From NCBI GenBank assembly GCA_030267965.1, contig BRYA01000373.1, forward strand, positions 1-12,041: a stretch of DNA of 12,041 nt. Reading direction: 5' to 3'. How positions within the stretch are numbered: position 1 is the stretch's first letter; the number at the start of each line of letters is the position of its first letter. Source of the DNA: Triparma columacea. Its lineage: Eukaryota > Sar > Bolidophyceae > Parmales > Triparmaceae. Below the pieces are notes generated by a model. The model was not told the DNA's origin. It was given only the letters and a program-made list of their open reading frames with translations, and did no database searches. The position numbers and the translations under genes are program-made. Shown here one piece after another: positions 6,801 through 11,437 of this stretch.

Positions 6801-8711
6801 GCCACTAAATTTCAGATCAACTGTTTGAACGCGTGTCACTCTGCAGACATTTGGGGCAATCTCATTCAAGAAGAAGACACCTGTAGTCTCTGCTAGCACA
6901 AATCCTTCCTTATTGAGGTCCTTGAAGCCTCCTCCAGGGTACTCTGTCAGCGGCACAAACCCCGACAAGTAGGCTGCCCTGCCACTGCTCAACTTGATTT
7001 CCTTCCACGTAAACCAGGCTTCAAATAAACGGTCTTTTGCTGGACCAGGCAAGTGAACTCCTACGTGACGATGGTGACTTCTTGTTCCATCGACATTATT
7101 TCTAATAACCCTAGGCAGATTGCCGTTCTCCTCCCATTGTTCTCTTGCATAAGCGTATGTGTCGCCTAAACTTAGCTCAGCCAGCATACCCTCCGCTGAC
7201 TTGTCCACAGTGACCCCAAAGGCTGCCCACACATTGTCCCCCTGTCTCCACAGGAACTTGTCCACCCCCTCCTTCAATGTCCCCTTGACTCTCTTCCCCT
7301 TTGTGTGAAGTCCCTTCTCTAGCCTCCCAACCCTCTCCAACATTGCCTCCTCCTCTATTGTCAGAGGTGGTGCCCTTGACATGACCTCTTCCACGAAGTG
7401 CATCTTCTTCCTCTCGTCAATGACTGCAGGTTGCCTGAACTGCTTCGTGACCTCCTCTAGAATTCCCTTCCATGAAACAAATACATCCTTGTGAGCTCCT
7501 TTCTTGACACTGCTGATGCTGCTTTCTATCCTTCCAACGTTTGACATTGCAGATTTTAATCTTTTGACAGTGTTAACGTCTAGATTCGATTTCATCTGTG
7601 TTACCCTCTCCTCTGCCTTGAGATTTCCCACCACGGTGACTGCAGTTTGTCCAAACTCAAAGTCAGTGAAGCTGAGCTTGCCCTTAATGACACCTCGTTT
7701 GACAGTCTTGGTCTTTATTAACTCTAGAATTTTTACAAGCATCACAGTTGCCTCATCAGAAAGGTCATTCTCATCAAGGGGTGCCAACTCCATAATGTTC
7801 GTTGATTTGTCAGGAGATATGACTTTGATGTCGAGGAGAAATTCGACAAACTTATTCCCGCTGCCGTAGTGCTGCCAGTAGACGAGTCTGTGAATGACTC
7901 CTTCCTTTTCGTCATACTCCTGGAGGGTCTTCCTTCGGAACTTGCCCTGCTCACAATCGGTGAGGAGAAAGTCAACGATCTTGTCGCGCTTGTCGTGAAA
8001 AACACCAGCGAGCCCTAAACCTCTCACACCATCACCGGTGGAAGTGTCGATAAGGCCTTCAACGGCTCCTCTCCCTTCAAGAAGCTTCACAAGTTTGCCT
8101 TGCTCGGGTCCAAGACCTGTGTAATCGATATTTACGGGGCCTTGTATTGCGGAGGGTGTGTGATTGGGGCTGGAGAGGGGCTGTAGGGGGTCTTTGTTCC
8201 TTACGGTGTTGTAAGGATCTAATGTCATGGACTGAGCGGCAGTGGCGAGGCTGTCAGTCGCAAGGCCGACTGGCGTGTGGCTGGGAGTCGCGCACCCAAC
8301 AGCCCTGTCAATCTCCTCATCAGTCTGGGTGGCTCCACCGATGCCTGGAAGGGACGTTTTGTTTCCCTCGGCTTTTTCCTCCACCGAACTTTCGTTGCCA
8401 CCGAGGCCGTCAGGAGGGTCTTCGACGCGAAAAACCCGTCCATTCTCCATATTATTGTCAATGATAGAGTCAATAACATCTTCAGCAGCACCAACAGTCT
8501 CCCCGTTTACAACGCTCTCAACGTCGCCAAATTGTGCTTGGTCAGTGGTGCCCCTCTTGACGTCGGTCGCGGCGATGACGTGCTCGTCCTCCAGCTTGGG
8601 GCTCGCTTTAGTGCTCATTTTTACACTCAAATTGGCTTTCTTGGTATCTAACGTGCACAAGGGCGAGTTATCGGGTGCGGTGAGATTAGTGAAAGGTAAG
8701 TCGAGCTTCAT
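879..8711 (-). CDS. giant START-like / XKR-like multidomain membrane protein (2610 aa)
   Basis: One ORF without introns, 2610 residues, ending in TAA. Residues 1-200 are polar and low-complexity. Four START-like beta/alpha units follow, from about 484 to 1400. The clearest is 716-905, with a KREFVMRY strand near 806-814 and GGHIPVKIVN at 879-888, typical of the START superfamily. Unit C starts near 957 and unit D near 1170; both are degenerate. Two tandem membrane modules follow (TM parts about 1509-1845 and 2120-2456), each with 8-10 hydrophobic helices. DLLTDVYVTYMF, EAIPGVIIQ and TISYDYD correspond in order to XKR landmarks. The tail is acidic (EDEDEDGE). Inferred role: lipid binding or transfer coupled to membrane lipid scrambling; substrate and membrane are unknown. 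Start: a TAG lies two codons upstream of Met1, which fixes the limit. Met32 (aaaaATGagc) has the better context and may be the real start. Gene certain; function inferred. Confidence 0.92.
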   Translation of the reverse strand: MKLDLPFTNLTAPDNSPLCTLDTKKANLSVKMSTKASPKLEDEHVIAATDVKRGTTDQAQFGDVESVVNGETVGAAEDVIDSIIDNNMENGRVFRVEDPPDGLGGNESSVEEKAEGNKTSLPGIGGATQTDEEIDRAVGCATPSHTPVGLATDSLATAAQSMTLDPYNTVRNKDPLQPLSSPNHTPSAIQGPVNIDYTGLGPEQGKLVKLLEGRGAVEGLIDTSTGDGVRGLGLAGVFHDKRDKIVDFLLTDCEQGKFRRKTLQEYDEKEGVIHRLVYWQHYGSGNKFVEFLLDIKVISPDKSTNIMELAPLDENDLSDEATVMLVKILELIKTKTVKRGVIKGKLSFTDFEFGQTAVTVVGNLKAEERVTQMKSNLDVNTVKRLKSAMSNVGRIESSISSVKKGAHKDVFVSWKGILEEVTKQFRQPAVIDERKKMHFVEEVMSRAPPLTIEEEAMLERVGRLEKGLHTKGKRVKGTLKEGVDKFLWRQGDNVWAAFGVTVDKSAEGMLAELSLGDTYAYAREQWEENGNLPRVIRNNVDGTRSHHRHVGVHLPGPAKDRLFEAWFTWKEIKLSSGRAAYLSGFVPLTEYPGGGFKDLNKEGFVLAETTGVFFLNEIAPNVCRVTRVQTVDLKFSGIHKTLIDNAVDYLAKNQLIKANSLQEKFRRNGKKVDAEVRGALVERMREGVELEEDEKKVFGELEELFGGEDEEGWGPLESPYEGVKMEIMYKQQKKGKKTLTFGRAECVADCSAEEAAAWFFEYCSRARMAVDREEGNPARLETRKLGERRVNEKVFVTVRKLPFPFHKREFVMRYVWQKGHQDGIMSIAFVPAKEQVDYGGNLGKLVQATTSGILTAKNIGDHNGVLQCKLTLTQYMDTGGHIPVKIVNKSTPRVLSTIATLRDSFKRDEEIDKAALASLANIIKNEHQDYTDEEEDAIERGKKFHEKCKEDEHFDELKSPDERVKMKLVHVDGASLCTGVATTVVDASVERCAANEIICLNSRDEMKKAKMNGITTMKVVNVNTHTLYYITKRNLGIPGFASRDGRSKVTWFNQNDGKVIIDVADTDRLQVDFPVKTGNVLGKAHTVWVFEPLDPLGDVPQTSVTFTTKVELGGVFYSSIMNKIAPRFLAQVSDLRKKFDRSKEIDTSTRIQIISGIGEIKEMSTETFDANFLEVEGKQKVKGAFPLSDTWIMVEEKGKGWGKTTVTVRAGLEEAAAYFWDFESRVHQETTGDVERVFEEKKGAWEVVVMRRQKLESKHGDKNRDREFWNAMKLHKMDENTIVITMEPIMENMERSDAESNTKRSTAQRASEEVAIMFTKRGEKTTKVEFVTKVELGSSVSVEATKSSLERHLDEAAEVERYFIDLVPLMEMSKQAGEALGADLVWDGGQLGGAHSRKDRERHVEEVCNNNVAFREVVKKYPWFVTLLKRARLCKYSSNSSISTKLECVEEKEARVIGNNLMPCLKSRKVIKAGVDMWRLQNRAVGELFEEFPWMEGMFVELGKGVVKSAPWGLTFRVTVGAVTSIFDLLTDVYVTYMFWSDKKYGYFKASLASLIVSIGMQMLFVWGQNKKLGMKRVLREWFPVLIGFKPAVDAYRVAKGEKQEAGAAVDPMYEMSVMKCIEMFAEAIPGVIIQLMAIATNDGDVSDAAWISLSVSALTTGYASVTISYDYDTDPVRREQVPDFYGYVPASPTKRSIIFVSMMFFSASMLVIRSMTIVMLGLLGGRWVSLYVGADLGLYLLVKIFRGDFWYWIPVGGNSEIVMSIIARVLAKVVTDFTSIVQTRHPNEVGGLYWMFGLVLTMGSLPVAILVAEREDVAKIVIRFAWKVVGMFIPCTVVLLAVFFFNIEKKYWGTFYSLQRGKDLTVKNFREGTDDVKAKYTFKYSKHHWKAIEEDVKAWVEANWVRWEEEKPKWFDEATQSRVPVEYIPTATSRQRESIRRASADLDGENGVGGALIASIGQASIGYVVRIAPAVFRDNLQDISDPKHIGQELGRQLLHAAKSRKKTMTKEHAVRKFVINDDILSDVAQKYEFVIPMLAAIVKNRMHGLRNVKGKAGEVGKKEGREIGESLARSLAINTQPVAAVDAFILNFPALQDLDEEYEWFRPMLETISYRLLEEVPWGLKARVTVGAITSIADLLTDVYVTYMFSSGGKDGYFKASLASLAASMGIQTLLVWGKNRKLGAKRVLRECFPILIGFKPAVDAYRVAKGQKQEAGQAADALTELTYMKVIEMFAEAIPGIIIQLMAVAASEVKASRAAWLSIAVSALTAGFASATISYDYDTDPVRREQVPDFYGYVPANPTKRFIIFFSMMFFSAGILVIRCMTIVMLGILDGKWVSLYVVADLGLYLLVKVLRGDFWYWVPAGGNVEIVSSIVARVLVKVVTDFTSIVQFRHPNEVGGMYWMFGFVLTMGSLPIAILVAKRRDLAEEVVSFAWTVVGIFIPCTIFLFAVFFFNIEKKYLNTFYSLQKGKDLTIKNFREGSDAVKAKYTFKYSKHHWKAIEEEVKAWVEANWVRWEEDKPGWFDEAMRARVPVEYIPESGDARRRESVRRASVDAEAEGGLAGALRLSIRRASVGGADGGDMVGVGGGKYKESRVVPIEDEDEDGE
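984..2681 (-). repeat. tandem protein unit 2: second copy of the 611-residue unit
   Basis: Covers about residues 2011-2576 and is the C-terminal copy of the unit at 2817-4514. Corresponding residues lie exactly 611 apart at every landmark checked: Phe2034/Trp1423, Trp2105/Trp1494, Met2149/Met1538, Val2537/Val1926. The DNA offset is a constant 1833 bp, so there is no net indel across more than 500 residues. Near VEYIP a one-residue length difference appears. Nucleotide identity is uneven: I counted 14 mismatches in 180 columns for 1141-1320 against 2974-3153, but clearly lower identity around the first helix and little in the pre-domain. Membrane landmarks are retained (EAIPGIIIQ, SYDYDTDPVRRE), so both copies look functional. 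Confidence 0.9.
2817..4514 (-). repeat. tandem protein unit 1: helical pre-domain plus XKR-like membrane module
   Basis: Covers about residues 1400-1965. It begins with helical segments containing KKYPWFVTLL (Trp1423) and EEFPWMEGMF (Trp1494). The membrane part has hydrophobic stretches near 1517-1540, 1545-1568, 1614-1638, 1646-1668, 1693-1721, about 1723-1740, about 1783-1803 and about 1815-1840, plus an amphipathic one near 1577-1595 that could be re-entrant. XKR-type landmarks are DLLTDVYVTYMF (Met1538), EAIPGVIIQ (Pro1630) and SYDYDTDPVRRE (Asp1675). After the last helix comes a soluble block with YSKHHWKAIEE and VPVEYIP (1925-1930), then RRAS. Family assignment rests on order and spacing of motifs read by eye; another polytopic family is possible. 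Confidence 0.6.
4512..7262 (-). other. START-like domain array (residues ~484-1400)
   Basis: Four successive START-like units within the giant protein: A about 484-665, B about 716-905, C about 957-1140, D about 1170-1400. Each is followed by a charged helical linker of one pattern: a basic F(R/K)R(x)n then EID or KVD, a short helix, and often an acidic (E)EE stretch (FKRDEEIDK after B, FDRSKEIDT after C, FRRNGKKVD after A). A further linker of this kind (LTIEEEAMLERV, about 450-460) precedes A, so residues 225-430 may be a fifth, badly eroded unit. Unit B keeps the most family features. D keeps a start resembling the others (AAAYFWDFESRV) but has lost most of the conserved core. START folds bind sterols, phospholipids or other lipids one at a time; the ligand here cannot be read from sequence. 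Confidence 0.6.
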
Positions 8712-8714
8712 ATG

Positions 8715-8777
8715 CTATTTACGACCAGTTCCAAGAAATTGCCAAGAAGGTCCGCTTGTGCCCAACAATCTTGCCAT
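8715..8777 (-). CDS. possible 20-codon upstream ORF in the giant gene leader
   Basis: Immediately after the proposed acceptor, ATG begins a 20-residue reading frame (MARLLGTSGPSWQFLGTGRK) that ends in TAG three bases before Met1 of the giant ORF. It is in the same frame as that ORF, so the two are separated only by the stop and one codon. It could be a translated regulatory uORF that lowers or conditions initiation at Met1, or favours Met32. There is no homology evidence, and a chance ORF of this length is common. Confidence 0.25.
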   Translation of the reverse strand: MARLLGTSGPSWQFLGTGRK

Positions 8778-8883
8778 CTGCTGTGTTCTTCTACCATTGA
8801 TCTCCACAATGAAAAGGTTTGCGAAGGCCTCGAAGCATCACTTTCTCGTCGTATTACCCCCCTCCCCCCCCAGCCTCACTTAC
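8778..8883 (-). other. probable 5'-UTR intron of the giant gene
   Basis: On the minus strand a consensus donor AAG|GTAAGTGAGG begins at 8883, and an acceptor acacagcag| ends at 8778, giving a 106-nt intron. A G-run (GGGGGGGAGGGGGG) lies just inside the donor, as in the other introns of this window. The segment lies 67 bp upstream of the giant ORF and cannot add in-frame codons to Met1, because a TAG precedes it, so a UTR intron is the simplest reading. Transcript data would be needed to confirm it. Confidence 0.4.
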
Positions 8884-9240
8884 CTTGACGAATATGCCGT
8901 CCGCAAGCTTAGGTTTGAGCCTGAGTCAGGAGGGCTTAGGGTAGGATGGACAATGATGTGGTTTTTGGACAGGGGAGGAGTCAAATATGCAATGAGGTTC
9001 TGGTGGGAGTCGTAGATAAATGTAATATGTGAGTTACGGGGTGCGAGACGTCCTATTGGGGGAGATCACCAAAACCAGTAAGAGCAGTTGCGGCGAGGGG
9101 GGAGTGTTGGGGGAGGCCTAGGGGAAGTTTCGCTTCAACGAGGTAGGTTTTGCGTCGAGTTCGATGTCGAGAAGAGCTGAGGTGCTCTTAATTTGGTGTT
9201 AGGTAGTCGTACACTAGATTAATTTTGTGGTTAAGGATGT
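8884..9240. other. upstream region of the giant gene, no confident gene
   Basis: Contains a minus-strand frame without stops from about 9070 down to 8884 (about 62 codons, no Met) that runs into the donor at 8883. The antisense + strand is also open to a stop at 9013-9015. Neither has a recognisable domain. Most likely this is 5' leader and promoter sequence. Purine-rich patches occur at 9095-9125 on the + strand. No TATA box or other core element can be assigned confidently. Confidence 0.4.
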
Positions 9241-9600
9241 GCACTTGCAAATCGAAAATCGGAAAAATTAAATTGTCTATTTTATACCTACGAAATATAT
9301 ATTGTTATCAACAATCAATTATATAAACTAATTTAGTATATGTGATCATATTGAACTTGTTTTGACAGCTCAAGCTAATAATTTTATTAATGTCTCAAAT
9401 GGAACTTAATATATGCAATTATATATTATTTATTACATTTTGAATGTTTTGGTATATTTATATCACCTAAATAAATATTTGAAATTTCTCAGGTGTAAAA
9501 TATTTTTCTATATAATTTTTTGTACATTTGTAAATCGATAAAGATTGGCTGAAACATATATTAAGATATTGAGGAAAAACTAAAGAATTTAGAAGACTTT
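9241..9600. other. AT-rich island (about 22% GC)
   Basis: Counting by line gives 78 G+C in 360 bases, against roughly 40-53% in sampled coding lines to the left. It contains many short A/T words (atatata, tatttatt, ataaatattt) and no open frame of note on either strand. It separates the upstream region of the giant minus-strand gene from the sequence to the right, so it may be a promoter-proximal spacer. Low-GC stretches are also known to mark centromeres in diatoms, but those are usually longer. Confidence 0.7.
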
Positions 9601-9924
9601 TGAAACATGTTGCGAGAAATTTTTGATGATGATGGAATTATGGACCCAAGACCGATCTCTGACTACGTGCCAATTCATCCTTGACACTTAGGAGTCATGC
9701 ACGCTCAGCCACGGAAGGCTTCGAGCACCGTAACACACTTAGGACAATCACATTTATTATCAAATTTCATTCTATTAATTTTGAACAATTTTGTTTTCGT
9801 AGGAGATAGGAACCCTAGTAGCGTAACTCCTCGTATGGAAGTTCGGTCCAAAGATAGTGTTTTCCATTACATTTTCCGCTGAAACAGCGGTGTTGAGAGC
9901 GAAAGCGTGACAAACCACATCGCC
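9601..9924. other. intergenic, no confident gene
   Basis: No convincing coding region. A + strand sequence with a pyrimidine tract ending ttttgttttcgtag near 9800 resembles a 3' splice site, and ATG codons occur at 9697 and 9836, but no consistent exon chain emerges. The word cacttagga occurs twice (near 9686 and 9737). A small perfect inverted repeat is listed separately. Confidence 0.4.
9876..9890. repeat. short perfect inverted repeat CCGCTG-AAA-CAGCGG
   Basis: Six-base arms with a three-base spacer, 35 bp upstream of the ATG of the small + strand ORF. It could be a palindromic protein-binding site or a small hairpin in a leader. Arms this short can occur by chance. Confidence 0.35.
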
Positions 9925-10182
9925 ATGAGAGGAAAAAACAAAAACAAAACCTTGAAAAAGCTGAAGGAATTCCTAGATACAGAGACGCTTCCTAATTTTT
10001 CCTTCAACGAATATTCCGAATTTCTTCGTTCTCTGTTAGGATTCTCTTTCCAATCCACCCACCAACACGAGGACTTCTCTTCCTCAGCGCAACAAGCTGT
10101 CAAATCTCCCCCCTCCCTCTCGTTGCGCTGGCACTACCTCGCCCTTCAGACGATCATCCTCTCTCCTACTTCTTGGCCTTGA
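9925..10182 (+). CDS. doubtful small hypothetical protein (85 aa)
   Basis: An ORF from ATG (context cgccATGaga) to TGA, 85 residues. It begins with a lysine-rich stretch (KNKNKTLKKLKEFLD), followed by sequence rich in Phe, Ser and Leu. I recognise no domain, signal peptide or membrane segment. It runs convergently into the minus-strand plastid-protein gene and overlaps that gene's last codons by 17 bases. Codon choice is not clearly different from random, and the same DNA would also be the 3' UTR of the converging gene. It may be a real short gene, the first exon of a spliced + strand gene, or a chance ORF; the overlap favours caution. Confidence 0.3.
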   Translation: MRGKNKNKTLKKLKEFLDTETLPNFSFNEYSEFLRSLLGFSFQSTHQHEDFSSSAQQAVKSPPSLSLRWHYLALQTIILSPTSWP

Positions 10183-11329
10183 CTCCCTTCTTTCCCGCTG
10201 TCTTGCCAAGGAATCCCTCGAATTGCTTCATGTCCTTGTAGCCTGTTCCGGTGGTTCCGGAGTAGTCGTACTTGGTCTTTACCATCTTGTGCCCGTTGGT
10301 GACGGACTTGAGCCAGCTGCCATTGAGGTCGGTGCCGCGCTTCTTGTAGAAGTCAGTGTAGTCCTCGAATTTCCCGGCCTTGGCGACATTCTTGGCGTAG
10401 CTCTTGTCCTTCTTGGCCTGGTCCTTGGCGCGGGCGGCCGCGTATTGAGCGGCGGTGAGGCCCGCGGGCACATAGGACTTTCCAGCGGTAATCTTCCCGA
10501 CCTTGAGCTGCGTGTGTTTGTGGAGAATGTGAACATGATGTAGAGACGAGTGAGTGAGTTTGGGGTGGCAGTTGCGTGTTTTGTTAACAGCGTCGGGGGG
10601 GGTGGTGGCGGTGAGGAGAGTTTACTGTTGCATTTCGTCTCGTTGAGACTCCAGGGAGGGCCAACCCCAACCCCAACCCGTCTGATCTCTTTACAAACCT
10701 ATCCACGCCTCTCCTCTTCTGCCACCTTTCACCTTCCACACCTTCTTTCCCTACCTCCATCCCGCGCCCACCACACTTACCTGCTTCTTGTTCCTGGCGC
10801 CGTACTCGTTGGAGTCTTTCCTGTCCTTCCAGAGGTCCATGTCGAAGACAGTGGAAAAGAAGGACGGCTTCTTGGCTCCTGCACCAGACTTAAACTTGTC
10901 AGGGACGACAGCTTTCTTAGCCATGATTGGGGCACTGCGGAGTGAGCAATGGCGAGGCGGTGCGTTAGATGCCTATTCTGGCGACCTCCAGCTCCATGCT
11001 GTACATAGATAGAAACACACAACTCCAATCCCTTTCTCGCTCTCGCCTTGGAACTCCCCCTTCAATTTCCCCTCAGAACTAAGCCTAGTCGCCCCTTTTT
11101 GCCACCCCATCACACCTTCCTAGCAACGCACACAACTTCAAGCTGCGTCCTACCCCCCTTCTTCCCCTGAACGTCATAAATGGTAAAACACCTCGTCCGC
11201 ATCGTCACCAAGTCAGGCACCTTCCCTCCCTCCCTGTGAACCCGATCGCGGCCTGGATGGCCAAGAAACTTACGTGAGAGCCTGGGATGAGACAACAAAT
11301 GTCGCGATGGCGATGACGGAGAGCTTCAT
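10166..11329 (-). CDS. probable plastid-targeted protein, three exons, 183 aa
   Basis: Exons 11329-11274, 10934-10781 and 10507-10166 join in frame through canonical sites: AC|GTAAGT ... ccgcag|TG and CAG|GTAAGT ... acgcag|CT. Introns are 339 and 273 nt; the first has a ctaac branch-point-like word about 28 nt before its acceptor. Exon 1 encodes MKLSVIAIATFVVSSQAL, a classic signal peptide. The sequence continues TAPIMAKKAV, which resembles the signal-peptide/transit-peptide junction of complex red plastids, but with Leu where Phe is usual. The mature part is basic and rich in Lys, Ala and Tyr (AAQYAAARAKDQ, DYTDFYKKRGTDLNGSW, GHKMVKTKYDYSG) and ends KKGVKAKK; it has no membrane helix. It seems like a small conserved ochrophyte plastid protein, but I cannot name it. 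Stop TAG. Exon structure strong; location likely; function unknown. Confidence 0.85.
10661..10679. repeat. three CCCCAA-type repeats inside intron 2
   Basis: The + strand reads ccaaccccaaccccaaccc, so the transcribed minus-strand RNA carries GGGTTGGGGTTGGGGTTGG, with four G-runs spaced by TT, a good match to the pattern of a G-quadruplex. It lies within the 273-nt second intron of the plastid-protein gene. Too short and too internal to be a telomere. Confidence 0.7.
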
Positions 11330-11437
11330 TGGTTTATTTCTTGTGGTAAAAATTGGCTAAAATGATCAAAATGATTCAGGGTTCAAGAAAAAATGATTCT
11401 CCATTCACCCCTTTCCAGGGCCAATAACTTCAACTCA
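11330..11437 (-). promoter_or_regulatory. compact intergenic region and probable promoter of the plastid-protein gene
   Basis: Only 108 bp separate the stop codon of the upstream minus-strand gene from the ATG of the plastid-protein gene. On the minus strand it contains AGCCAAT (CCAAT-type word, near 11352-11358), a second, inverted CCAAT near 11420, and three copies of an ATCATTTT-like word (near 11361, 11369 and 11391). Bases before the ATG read aaataaaccaATG, a good initiation context. The same stretch must also carry the 3' end of the upstream gene. Factor binding is inferred from word matches only. Confidence 0.4.

Noticed and set aside
934..7869. Many + strand open frames of 60-180 codons (for example 1336-1686, 3148-3519, 4099-4629)
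   Set aside because: All are antisense to the giant ORF. The similar pairs in the two modules simply mirror the 1833-bp duplication.
7742..8494. Minus-strand frames of 87-89 codons overlapping the giant gene in another frame
   Set aside because: No start context, no domain, fully inside the main ORF.
879..8711. Viral polyprotein or transposon-encoded protein
   Set aside because: No polymerase, protease, integrase or capsid motif is seen; the domains are lipid-binding and membrane modules of cellular type, and there are no flanking terminal repeats.
8242..9015. A 257-codon + strand open frame across the N-terminal end of the giant gene
   Set aside because: It lies antisense to the well-supported 2610-residue ORF for more than half of its length, has no recognisable domain, and its content (Ser/Pro/Leu-rich) is what antisense coding sequence gives.
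9601..9924. tRNA or other structured RNA gene
   Set aside because: I looked for a cloverleaf with conserved A and B box words and found none; only one 6-bp hairpin is present.
10661..10679. Internal telomere or chromosome-end fragment
   Set aside because: Only three units, inside an intron, with genes on both sides.
10550..11028. Open frames on both strands around intron 2 and exon 2 of the plastid-protein gene
   Set aside because: They cross splice sites that give a coherent three-exon gene and contain only low-complexity or antisense sequence.
11110..11298. A 62-codon minus-strand frame
   Set aside because: Mostly inside intron 1 of the plastid-protein gene and in a frame different from exon 1.
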